The notes beneath the pieces were generated by a model that was not told the origin of the DNA, searched no databases, and saw only the letters and a program-made list of their open reading frames with translations. A program made the translations under genes and the position numbers. Positions 26,331 through 34,659 of a stretch of DNA of 63,950 nt are shown in pieces. Source of the DNA: an uncultured Paraprevotella sp. (GTDB taxonomy: Bacteria; Bacteroidota; Bacteroidia; Bacteroidales; Bacteroidaceae); contig CAMWUI010000014.1 in NCBI GenBank assembly GCA_947177395.1, forward strand, positions 1-63,950, given 5' to 3'. Position 1 is the first letter of the stretch, and each line of letters starts with the position of its first letter.

Positions 26331-27023
26331 ATGAAAAAGATTACCATAGCCATCGATGGATTTTCATCCTGCGGCAAAAGCACCATGGCCAAAGCTCTGG
26401 CCAAAGAAATCGGATATATCTATATAGACAGCGGCGCCATGTACCGTGCCGTCACCCTTTACGCCATACAGCACCGGCTGTTTGACGATGCAGGCGAAGC
26501 GGATATCGCCTCGTTGCAAGAACACATCAATCAAATCCACATAGAATTCCGATTGGATCCTTGTACACAACAGCCTCAAACTTATCTGAACGGAACAAAC
26601 GTGGAGCAGGACATCCGCACGATGGATGTGTCGCGAAAAGTCAGCAACATCGCCGCCATCGGTTTTGTGCGCGAGGCTCTTGTCCGGCAACAACAGGAAA
26701 TGGGCAAGAAAAAAAGCATCGTCATGGACGGACGCGACATCGGGACGGCCGTATTCCCTGATGCGGAAATGAAGGTTTTTGTCACTGCATCCCCTGAAGT
26801 CCGGGCGCAACGCAGATATGACGAACTGACAGCCAAAGGAGACACATGCGACTATCAGGATATCTACAACAATGTGGTTACAAGGGACCGGATAGACATG
26901 ACGCGGGATATCAGCCCTCTGCGCAAAGCCGAAGACGCATTGGAGTTGGACAACAGCCATCTGACTCCGGAAGAACAGACTGCATGGCTTCTTGAACAAT
27001 TTCACCGCATAGCGGCAGAATAG
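26331..27023 (+). CDS. cmk: Cytidylate kinase
   Basis: A 230-aa (d)CMP kinase that feeds CTP/dCTP synthesis. P-loop [12 protein letters not shown] (~10-21), [13 protein letters not shown], the [16 protein letters not shown] motif and an [12 protein letters not shown]-terminus are present; length is normal. Middle gene of the porQ-cmk-ispH operon. Confidence 0.97.
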   Translation: MKKITIAIDGFSSCGKSTMAKALAKEIGYIYIDSGAMYRAVTLYAIQHRLFDDAGEADIASLQEHINQIHIEFRLDPCTQQPQTYLNGTNVEQDIRTMDVSRKVSNIAAIGFVREALVRQQQEMGKKKSIVMDGRDIGTAVFPDAEMKVFVTASPEVRAQRRYDELTAKGDTCDYQDIYNNVVTRDRIDMTRDISPLRKAEDALELDNSHLTPEEQTAWLLEQFHRIAAE

Positions 27024-27035
27024 CATTCATGGATT

Positions 27036-27911
27036 ATGAACATTGAAATAGACAGCGGCAGCGGATTCTGCTTCGGAGTGACACGCGCTATCAACAAGGC
27101 GGAAGAGGAATTAAACAGTTCCGACACTCTTTATTGTCTGGGTGACATCGTACACAACGGCCAAGAGTGCGACCGTCTGAAGCATCTGGGACTGCACACC
27201 ATCAACCACGAAGAATTCAAAACTCTCCGCCGCACCAAAGTCCTTCTACGGGCACACGGAGAGCCGCCTCAGACCTACCAGCAGGCCGTCCGAAACGAAA
27301 TAGACATCATCGACGCGACTTGCCCGGTGGTATTGCATCTGCAAGAACGGATAAAAAAAGAATACGCCCAATCCTGTAAAGCCGACAAACAAATCGTCAT
27401 CTTCGGTAAACAGGGACATGCCGAAGTTCTTGGTTTAGTAGGACAAACCGACGGGAAAGCCATCGTCATAGAAAATCTCGACGATGCGAGCAAACTGGAT
27501 TTCAGCCGAAACATCTGCCTATATTCCCAAACCACCAAACCTTTGGATGAGTTCCAACAGCTTGTCCGTTATATACAAGAGCATATTTCCCCCGACGCCA
27601 CTTTCCGTTATTACGATACCATCTGCCGGCAGGTAGCCAACCGCATGCCGCACATCCGCGACTTTGCCTCACGACACGACACGATTCTGTTCGTCTGCGG
27701 CAAGAAGAGTTCGAACGGCCGCGTACTGTTCAATGAATGCAAACAAGTCAATCCGAATTCCCATCTCATCGACAGTGCCGATGAAATCCGCCCCGAATGG
27801 TTCGGGCCGGCTTGCCGGAGCGTAGGTATCTGCGGAGCCACTTCTACTCCCGCCTGGCTAATGGAGCAATGTAAAATATTCATCGAGCAGTCTCTTGGCT
27901 GCCACGAATGA
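27036..27911 (+). CDS. ispH: 4-hydroxy-3-methylbut-2-enyl diphosphate reductase IspH
   Basis: A 291-aa iron-sulfur enzyme that makes IPP and DMAPP in the last step of the MEP pathway. The three cluster cysteines appear as Cys12 (GFCFGV), Cys96 (DATCPV) and Cys197 (DTICRQ), at the same residue numbers as in E. coli IspH. Histidines in HNGQ and RAHGEPP are in place. Its last 54 nt overlap the 3' end of the opposing meaB gene. Confidence 0.97.
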   Translation: MNIEIDSGSGFCFGVTRAINKAEEELNSSDTLYCLGDIVHNGQECDRLKHLGLHTINHEEFKTLRRTKVLLRAHGEPPQTYQQAVRNEIDIIDATCPVVLHLQERIKKEYAQSCKADKQIVIFGKQGHAEVLGLVGQTDGKAIVIENLDDASKLDFSRNICLYSQTTKPLDEFQQLVRYIQEHISPDATFRYYDTICRQVANRMPHIRDFASRHDTILFVCGKKSSNGRVLFNECKQVNPNSHLIDSADEIRPEWFGPACRSVGICGATSTPAWLMEQCKIFIEQSLGCHE

Positions 27912-28955
27912 AGTCTGCCGGCCTGCCAGTACGTCCTGTTCCACATCCGTCAGCCGACCGGCAATCGTCGGATTACGGAAGAAGCTATTACGCAACTGTT
28001 CGTTGATGCTCTCATACATCCAGTACTTGGCCTGCTCGTTGCGACGGTATTCAAAAAAGCCATTCGCTTTCACATAGTCGAAATAGGAATATATCATCTC
28101 CCAGACCTCCCGGATTCCTAATCCGTAAAAACCAGAATAAGTCAGCACCTGAGGAGTCCACCCGCTTTCGGGGAGAGGAAACAGATGGAGCGCATTGCGA
28201 AACTGAGTCGCCGCCAACTGGCATTTGTCCACATTGTTCCCGTCGCATTTGTTGATGACGATTCCATCCGCCATTTCCATGATCCCCCTCTTGATGCCCT
28301 GCAGTTCATCCCCTGTTCCGGCCAATTGGATCAACAGGAAGAAATCCACCATCGAATGACAGGCCGTCTCGCTCTGTCCAACGCCCACGGTCTCCACGAA
28401 TATCTTGTCAAAACCAGCAGCCTCGCACAGAATAATGGTTTCTCTGGTTTTACGCGCAACTCCTCCCAGAGAACCGGCAGAAGGGCTGGGGCGTATGAAC
28501 GAATCCGGATGCACGGAAAGTTTCTCCATCCGGGTCTTGTCTCCCAAGATGCTTCCCTTGCTGCGTTCGCTGCTGGGATCAATGGCCAGTACAGCCAGTT
28601 TCCCACCGTATTCTTTCAAAACATGCATACCGAATTCATCTATGCTGGTACTTTTGCCGGCCCCTGGCACGCCGCTGATACCAATCCGCACAGACTTGCC
28701 GGCATAAGGCAGACACTTCTCTATCACCTCCTGTGCCACAGCCTGATGCTCAGGCGCTGTACTTTCAACCAGCGTAACGGCACGCCCCAGTATCGTGACA
28801 TTCCCCTTCAATATCCCCTCCACATAATCGTTCACGGACAGACGGCTGTGCTTAAAACGTCCTCGTTGCAAATAGGGGTTCACGATAGTCGGCTGTTCCA
28901 CACCGCTGTTCACGGTCAGCCCTTTATATTCTGAACTATTCTCCGGATGTTCCAT
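27858..28955 (-). CDS. meaB: MeaB/ArgK G3E GTPase, methylmalonyl-CoA mutase chaperone
   Basis: A 365-aa P-loop GTPase that loads or protects adenosylcobalamin in methylmalonyl-CoA mutase. Walker A GVPGAGKSTS (~95-104), the metal-binding IDPSSERSKGSILGDKTRM segment, ETVGVGQSE and the GTP-specific NKCDGNN are present. No mutase gene is in the window. It begins 15 nt after the DUF1573 gene and its 3' end overlaps ispH tail-to-tail by 54 nt. Confidence 0.95.
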   Translation of the reverse strand: MEHPENSSEYKGLTVNSGVEQPTIVNPYLQRGRFKHSRLSVNDYVEGILKGNVTILGRAVTLVESTAPEHQAVAQEVIEKCLPYAGKSVRIGISGVPGAGKSTSIDEFGMHVLKEYGGKLAVLAIDPSSERSKGSILGDKTRMEKLSVHPDSFIRPSPSAGSLGGVARKTRETIILCEAAGFDKIFVETVGVGQSETACHSMVDFFLLIQLAGTGDELQGIKRGIMEMADGIVINKCDGNNVDKCQLAATQFRNALHLFPLPESGWTPQVLTYSGFYGLGIREVWEMIYSYFDYVKANGFFEYRRNEQAKYWMYESINEQLRNSFFRNPTIAGRLTDVEQDVLAGRQTSFVAAKRLLDEYFTLLH

Positions 28956-28970
28956 TGCTTCTTTTTATTT

Positions 28971-30053
28971 TTAAGACTTCACTTGAACGGTTATTATCTC
29001 TTTCGGATGTTGCGGGTCGTTCGTAATCAACAATACACGGGAACGGGCTTTTGCCTTCTTCAGGCGGTCCGCCTGCACTCTCACACGCAGTTTCGTGCTT
29101 TTCCCCGGAGCCAGTTTCTGATTGCCCAGTTTCACACTCAGCGCATGGCTGAACACTTGCACGGAATTTATTTCCAGAGGAGATTTCCCCCTGTTCGTTA
29201 TAGTCACCGCGCCGCTTGCCTGTTTTTTCTTCCCCAGCGCTCCTAAATCCAACGAATCGGATGACAAAGATAAAACAGGCGCTTCAGCCTGCTGTTCTGC
29301 AGTCAGTTTTGAGAAGTCGGGCAGAAGAACTGCCGACACCGTTATCTCGTTTTCCTCGTTAACCCGGTCTCCCATATAGCGTGCCAGATAGACAGACGTC
29401 TGATTCAGCCCCATACGCATCAGTTTCTCACTATCCAGCGTCAGGCTGATTTTACCTACACGTCCGCCGGCCAGAATCTCGGGATAATATCTGGCCTCCA
29501 GATAGGGCGGCAGATGCATCAGTTCCGGCTTGTAACTCTTGCGTGACGTATTCACCACCTGAATCTCCGCCACCGGACGGTCTCCCTTATTAACGTCATC
29601 GAACTCAATATTGTCCGTACTCATGCGCAGATGCCCTATGGCCACAGGAAAGGATCCGGTGTAATCGACCATCTGGGATACGACCCTCCCTTGGAGATGC
29701 AAATACACCGGATTCTCGGCCTCATTAGTGTACACCTCCAAATCTTTCTGAAACACCCCTAACATACGGGCATCGTAAATCGCAGTGATACTTCCCTCGC
29801 CTCCCGGCTGTATGGGCTGACGCGTCCAGTCCACCTGCGTACAACCGCACGAGGGATGTACTTGCTTGATCAGCAAAGGTTCATCCCCCTTGTTTACAAT
29901 ACGGAACGTAGTCGTCTGGGGCATCTGAAACATGACTTCCCCCAGATTGGCCACATCGTTTTCCACCACCATACGGGCCTGCGCACCCGCCTTAGCGGAA
30001 AGGACCAGCAAACCAGCCAGAAGAACTATTTTCCCTGATGTCATATTCTGCAT
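28971..30053 (-). CDS. Secreted DUF1573 protein
   Basis: A 360-aa exported protein with a signal peptide (MTSGKIVLLAGLLVLSAKAGAQ region). Immunoglobulin-like DUF1573 repeats begin with the typical LGEVMFQ...FRIVNKGDEPLLI and HPSCGCT segment (~60-80), with a second similar module near the C-terminus (NRGKSPLEI). Function is unknown; the family is widespread in Bacteroidota envelopes. Start 30053 chosen because the -7 element at 30068-30075 makes upstream ATGs unlikely. Followed by meaB at 15 nt. Confidence 0.88.
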   Translation of the reverse strand: MQNMTSGKIVLLAGLLVLSAKAGAQARMVVENDVANLGEVMFQMPQTTTFRIVNKGDEPLLIKQVHPSCGCTQVDWTRQPIQPGGEGSITAIYDARMLGVFQKDLEVYTNEAENPVYLHLQGRVVSQMVDYTGSFPVAIGHLRMSTDNIEFDDVNKGDRPVAEIQVVNTSRKSYKPELMHLPPYLEARYYPEILAGGRVGKISLTLDSEKLMRMGLNQTSVYLARYMGDRVNEENEITVSAVLLPDFSKLTAEQQAEAPVLSLSSDSLDLGALGKKKQASGAVTITNRGKSPLEINSVQVFSHALSVKLGNQKLAPGKSTKLRVRVQADRLKKAKARSRVLLITNDPQHPKEIITVQVKS

Positions 30054-30067
30054 GTTTATCATTGCAA

Positions 30068-30075
30068 CAAAGATA
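30068..30075 (-). promoter_or_regulatory. -7 element TATCTTTG of DUF1573-meaB
   Basis: Minus-strand TAnnTTTG match 15 nt before the chosen ATG, giving a very short leader. Confidence 0.5.
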
Positions 30076-30151
30076 AACAAAAAGCCTCACAAAGCCCAAG
30101 AATATACATTTTTTAGCGGGCTGCATGAACAAAAAAGCCCGTTCGGGACAA

Positions 30152-31159
30152 TCAGTTTCCGCCCGTCCGCTCCACCGTGCGCAAGACTGCTTCCATCCGC
30201 CGCACCAGATCGCGGCATTCCGTTCGAGGGGAATAAACAAAGCCTTCGGCCACAACCACCTCGCCCCGCACGCTGTCCACCTCTGCCAACGAGACAAAGG
30301 GGCCGCCAAGAGCGCCGTTGTGCATCTCCCAAAAACCACGCACTTCCAGCATATCCCGACCTTTCACCAGCACCTCCCGCGCCTGTGCCAACGGCTGTTC
30401 TTTTTCCTTTGCCGTGGTCACCCATTGGTCCGGGCGCGAACCGGGTATATTCAATTTCAACACTGAATCCCGGCAAGCCACGAAACCGGCCAAGTCAAGC
30501 GCCTCTCCGTCCCACGGATATGTATAAAGTACAAAGTTCAAATCTTTCTCCACCTGTTCGGACGAAGCCCACACAAAATCCTCCCCCTTCTTCAAGGACT
30601 TGATTTCTTCCGGTATACGGACGTCAAATCCCACATGCGCCGCAATACCGGCTGTTATTTTCTTATTGTATTTCTTCCGCAGGCGGTTCGTTTCCGCCGC
30701 CAGTTCCATATCTACAAACTGATCTGCCAGCCAGTCAGCCCGCCGGCCGATAAAAGCGGCCAAAGCCTTTGTGTCTTTAGCCTCCACCGCCACCTGCAAC
30801 TGCGGCATAGCCTCCACGTTCCGCTCCACGGCAACCCGAGGCTCCACAGCCTCCGGATTCAGCCGAACGAACATCTTGTTGCGCATCGTGGTGTAGGTGC
30901 GGACATATCCTTTGGGGGTAATCCTCAACAGTCGGAACATCGGCTCCGGCTGCAACAGACCGGGGGTATTCCCCTGTAACACCTGCCGCAAGGAGTCGCC
31001 CGCCTCACTGTTCCATATCGCATCATCCACCACCAGCAGCAATTCATAAGGCAAACCTTTGGACGGGGGAAGCGTCTGTTTTTTCTGTTCCTGCGAGGAA
31101 GGTGTACAGGACACACACAATAGCAACAGCAGACACAGATAAGTTATCATTCTTTTCAT
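30152..31159 (-). CDS. DUF4837 lipoprotein
   Basis: A 335-aa lipoprotein: hydrophobic signal and lipobox (LCVSC, Cys ~18), then a mature region resembling DUF4837 proteins that are restricted to Bacteroidota (GLPYELLLVVDDAIWNS near residue 36). No catalytic motif is recognised. It has its own -7 element (31183-31190) and ends 98 nt before the DUF1573 gene. Confidence 0.85.
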   Translation of the reverse strand: MKRMITYLCLLLLLCVSCTPSSQEQKKQTLPPSKGLPYELLLVVDDAIWNSEAGDSLRQVLQGNTPGLLQPEPMFRLLRITPKGYVRTYTTMRNKMFVRLNPEAVEPRVAVERNVEAMPQLQVAVEAKDTKALAAFIGRRADWLADQFVDMELAAETNRLRKKYNKKITAGIAAHVGFDVRIPEEIKSLKKGEDFVWASSEQVEKDLNFVLYTYPWDGEALDLAGFVACRDSVLKLNIPGSRPDQWVTTAKEKEQPLAQAREVLVKGRDMLEVRGFWEMHNGALGGPFVSLAEVDSVRGEVVVAEGFVYSPRTECRDLVRRMEAVLRTVERTGGN

Positions 31160-31182
31160 ACCATTCTTATCTTATTTGCAGG

Positions 31183-31190
31183 CAAAGATA
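31183..31190 (-). promoter_or_regulatory. -7 element TATCTTTG of the DUF4837 gene
   Basis: Minus-strand TAnnTTTG match 24 nt upstream of the start. Confidence 0.6.
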
Positions 31191-31355
31191 AAAAATGCCA
31201 CAAACAGAACAAAATACTTTGGGCATTTAAGCGTTTTTCACAGAAAGATTATGATTATACTTATCTTACATTAATACAAGATGAATTGAACGCACCAAAA
31301 GTACGAAGAATATGGCAAAATGCAAAACAGACAAGCATTATCACCACCGCCGTCT

Positions 31356-32015
31356 TCAGCGGCCGGCTGCCGTCAGGTCCAAGACAATCCGCACGTTCGG
31401 CCTCCGAGACAGCTCTCCGGGATTCGTACCCGGGGCTCCTTCGGGCACCGGCATGCCATGGCGGGCATAAAAGCGGGTCCAATAATCGGGGATGTTTCCA
31501 CCGCTGTCGCGGAAGGACATGGGCACGGGCACAAAGACAGGACAGCCGGCCGTGTCTACAAAACTTTTCTGTACCAGTTCGCTGCAATAGATTTCCTTGT
31601 TGTCCGGCAAATACAGACTGTCGTACCCGCACCCGAGATATCCGCGTGCCCTGAGCAACGAACGGCGCAGGTCCAGCCGGCCTCCGACACGCCCGACCAC
31701 AACCATCGGAGTCCCGTCCGGCAATGCGTTGCGGGACAGGAACGAATCCAAAGGCGTCTCGCAGACACCCCGTTCCGGTATCGCCTCTATAATGACAGGC
31801 TTGCCGTCCCTCTTTGCATATATGCCGACATGCTCTATCCGAAGCCCACCGGTTCCCCGGGTAACATCCGTTATGGCATTGGAGACGTCGGCCACCTGAA
31901 AGAACAAATCACACTCGCGCACCTGCCCGAGAACTGCATCGACCGGCGGCACCTGCCCCCGCATCTCCCCGGAACACCCAAGCGCCGCAAGCAGCAGAAA
32001 TATTATTTTCTTCAT
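31356..32015 (-). CDS. YiiX/YebB-like permuted NlpC/P60 cysteine hydrolase
   Basis: A 219-aa exported protein; the signal (1-16) may end in a lipobox (ALGC). Permuted papain-fold order: catalytic His62 in EHVGIY, Glu77, then Cys144 in YCSELVQ after GCGYDSLYL. Members cleave amide or ester bonds in peptidoglycan or lipids; the substrate is unknown here. Own promoter (32047-32054); the next gene downstream is the DUF4837 lipoprotein, 196 nt away. Confidence 0.85.
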   Translation of the reverse strand: MKKIIFLLLAALGCSGEMRGQVPPVDAVLGQVRECDLFFQVADVSNAITDVTRGTGGLRIEHVGIYAKRDGKPVIIEAIPERGVCETPLDSFLSRNALPDGTPMVVVGRVGGRLDLRRSLLRARGYLGCGYDSLYLPDNKEIYCSELVQKSFVDTAGCPVFVPVPMSFRDSGGNIPDYWTRFYARHGMPVPEGAPGTNPGELSRRPNVRIVLDLTAAGR

Positions 32016-32046
32016 ACGAAACTCCCATTCCTACAAGTTACGGATG

Positions 32047-32054
32047 CAAAGATA
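32047..32054 (-). promoter_or_regulatory. -7 element TATCTTTG of the YiiX-like gene
   Basis: Minus-strand TAnnTTTG match 32 nt upstream of the start. Confidence 0.6.
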
Positions 32055-32109
32055 GTATCTTGCAGGAAGGAAATGGACGACGGGAACCGGAATTTCAAGA
32101 AATAAGGAG

Positions 32110-32117
32110 TATATTTG
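32110..32117 (+). promoter_or_regulatory. -7 element TATATTTG of the beta-helix gene
   Basis: Plus-strand TAnnTTTG match 61 nt upstream of the start at 32179. Confidence 0.6.
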
Positions 32118-32178
32118 TATCCTGTTAAAAAGAGACAGGTTTTATTTAAGGTTTTAATTTCGTTTTAAACAAAGAATT

Positions 32179-33597
32179 ATGAAGAAGATTGTATTCAGCG
32201 TATTCACCGCATTATTGGCTTTCACCGCATCGGCCGACGATTTCAAGACGCAGGGCGACGGCACCGTCTGGACATTGAGCAGACTGGCGACCGTGGCGGA
32301 GTCCGGTGTGACGAACGCAGGAAAGACATTCACCCTGACAAAGAACGTGGAAATAGCCTCCGGCGACAGGTTCGAGATCGAGGGCGGCATAAAGGTACTG
32401 ATGGGAGACAACGTCAGGCTGACCCTCTCGGGCGAAGCGGACTTCTGTGCCGACGAACGGGTCCTGTTCACCTCCGCCAGCCCGGAAGACAGACCGTACG
32501 GTATCTTTGCAGACTGCGACGAGGCCGTCATTTCTTTCGCACACATAGATTTTGAATACGCCGGACTGAGGAACTTCGGCACCCGGGGACTGAACGTCGA
32601 CGACTGCACATTCAGATGGCACAACGGCGTGTCCGGCGCATCGGCTTTAAACCTCGGAACAAACGGCGCGGTATTCACCATCACCCGCTGTACGTTCGAG
32701 GATTGCCAGCGCAGCGCCATCAACAACGCTGCAAACTACCTGAACCCGGTGGTCATCGAACATTGCACGTTCACCGGCAACGGTACCCTGAACCAGAACG
32801 CACCGCAAATCAACCTGACGGTATCAGGCAACACCGTCATACGCAACAATGTCATCACAGGCAACCCGGCCTTGGACAAGGTGGGAGGCATCGTCGTTTC
32901 AAATTTAGTCGGCCTGACCGGTACGCTGAACACCGTGATTGAAGGAAACGACATCAGGAACAACCGTTTCGGCATAGCCGTCTATTGCGAACAACACGCC
33001 GTCATAAGAAACAACACCATCATCGACAACAAGTATGAACCCATCCCCAACAACGGCGGAAGCGGCATCAACATATACGACCCGTACAAGACGCAGACAG
33101 CCATGATTACAGGGAATTACATCGAAGGCAACCTGTGGGGCATCACGGTCATCGGCGGAAAGGACATCAACATCGGAAAGACGGAGAACAAGGACGCCGA
33201 TGACTACAATCCCGGGCACAACGTGTTTCTGAACAACGGAAACGGCGGAGTCATCTACGACTTGTACAACAATTCCGCCAATACGGTGTATGCGCAAGGG
33301 AATTACTGGAAAAGCGTCGACGTACAGGACACGGAGCACATCGAAAGCGTCATCTTCCACAAGAACGACGATGCCAAACTCGGCGAAGTGATATTCATGC
33401 CTGCCCTGCCGGAAGAACCTACGGCCATCCTCGAAACACTGGCTTCCGGCGAAATAAAATGCGTGGAAGTGTACACCTTAGACGGTGTGAAAGCGGCGAC
33501 TCTGAAACAAGCTGACCTCTCCGGCCTGGCACCCGGCCTGTACACCCTGCGTATACTGACGGACAAAGGCGCCATCACCCGCAAGGTGGCCAGATAA
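32179..33597 (+). CDS. Secreted right-handed parallel beta-helix protein
   Basis: A 472-aa protein with a signal peptide (1-19). The central part (~60-400) is a run of short coil-forming repeats with NNT, NNV and GN-type turns (for example VIRNNVITGNP, VIEGNDIRNNRFG, VIRNNTIIDNKYE), typical of pectate-lyase-like beta-helices. No lyase active site is recognised. The C-terminal ~60 residues end in a tail (VYTLDGVKAA...LAPGLYTLRI) similar to those of other secreted proteins in this window. Its stop is only 6 nt from the convergent phytase-domain gene. Confidence 0.82.
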   Translation: MKKIVFSVFTALLAFTASADDFKTQGDGTVWTLSRLATVAESGVTNAGKTFTLTKNVEIASGDRFEIEGGIKVLMGDNVRLTLSGEADFCADERVLFTSASPEDRPYGIFADCDEAVISFAHIDFEYAGLRNFGTRGLNVDDCTFRWHNGVSGASALNLGTNGAVFTITRCTFEDCQRSAINNAANYLNPVVIEHCTFTGNGTLNQNAPQINLTVSGNTVIRNNVITGNPALDKVGGIVVSNLVGLTGTLNTVIEGNDIRNNRFGIAVYCEQHAVIRNNTIIDNKYEPIPNNGGSGINIYDPYKTQTAMITGNYIEGNLWGITVIGGKDINIGKTENKDADDYNPGHNVFLNNGNGGVIYDLYNNSANTVYAQGNYWKSVDVQDTEHIESVIFHKNDDAKLGEVIFMPALPEEPTAILETLASGEIKCVEVYTLDGVKAATLKQADLSGLAPGLYTLRILTDKGAITRKVAR

Positions 33598-33603
33598 CAG
33601 GAA

Positions 33604-34659
33604 TCAGAAGGAGTATTCCGGAGGCAGCACCAGCACTTTCAGGTAGTCTTGCAGACGGATGCTCCCTTTGCCCACTCCTCCCTGGGAGTCACTGACAAGC
33701 AGGACTGTCAGACGACCGTCGTCCAGACGGGGGCCCGTACACATGCCCTCGTAATTGGCCAGCCGGTTGGAAACCGGAGTCAGACGGGTGCGGAACGACG
33801 TCAGTTTGCGCTTCCGCAACACATACTTCCGGGCCTCTTCCGCTGTCGTCTCCGGCGGCAAGGAAGGGGCCTGCTTCGGATCGACCACAAAAATATCCAC
33901 CCTCGCCCAGCTTCCCATGTAACGGGAAGCGATATACACCTCCCGCTCCATCACCAGCAGCCGTCCGTCCGGCAAGGCCGACAAGGCCGAGACCCCGAAC
34001 ACATAGTGCCGACCGGCCTTGCGCGCCTGCGGCAGTTCCATTTCGTAGGCATACTGTTTGTCAGCCCTCCCCCCCTCATCAAAAGCCTGCAACCGCAAAA
34101 GGTTCTTCACCCGGTGTCCCGGCCCGGCCGGATGCCCGTCCGCTTTCAGACAACTCTCCGTCATGGCCCAGAAGCGGTGCCCGCAGGTGTCGCAGGCCAA
34201 TGCCTCAAAGCCAAGATTGCCATAAACGGCCTCCCGCCGCATCATCTCCGGCACCTGCATCTCCCGACCGGTAGGCTGGCCCTGCAGATCATATTCCAGA
34301 ATCCGCTGGTCGTTCTCGCCGCTTATATACAAAGAACGCGCACGAGGGTCATAGGCAATCCCTTCGCAGTCGCGCCCCACCGCGCCATGACTGCCGGCCA
34401 AGAGAGTTCCCCTCCCGGCCTGCAACACACGGCCGTCGCGGGACGACAGGTACAAAGAAAAGGGATAATATCCATCCTGCTTGTCGCTTATCAGGGCGTA
34501 ACGTCCCTGCCCCAAAGACGCTATGCCACTGTAGTCCGCCGCCGGAATGCCCCAGCGCGAAAGCCGTTGCTGCCTCAGCTGTTTCGCCTGCTGCGCACCG
34601 GCGGAAACCGCCGTGCAACAGCAACAGAGGGACAGCCAGACGTTCAGGACCCGGTTCAT
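33604..34659 (-). CDS. Secreted esterase-like activity of phytase domain protein
   Basis: A 351-aa exported protein with a signal peptide containing four consecutive Cys (MNRVLNVWLSLCCCC). The mature part is a beta-propeller-like domain resembling PF13449 (esterase-like activity of phytase), with DYSGIASLGQGRYALISDKQ near the start, CEGIAYDP and NYEGMC. Its ATG overlaps the A2M stop (ATGA at 34656-34659), which implies translational coupling. The enzymatic activity is uncertain. Confidence 0.82.
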   Translation of the reverse strand: MNRVLNVWLSLCCCCTAVSAGAQQAKQLRQQRLSRWGIPAADYSGIASLGQGRYALISDKQDGYYPFSLYLSSRDGRVLQAGRGTLLAGSHGAVGRDCEGIAYDPRARSLYISGENDQRILEYDLQGQPTGREMQVPEMMRREAVYGNLGFEALACDTCGHRFWAMTESCLKADGHPAGPGHRVKNLLRLQAFDEGGRADKQYAYEMELPQARKAGRHYVFGVSALSALPDGRLLVMEREVYIASRYMGSWARVDIFVVDPKQAPSLPPETTAEEARKYVLRKRKLTSFRTRLTPVSNRLANYEGMCTGPRLDDGRLTVLLVSDSQGGVGKGSIRLQDYLKVLVLPPEYSF

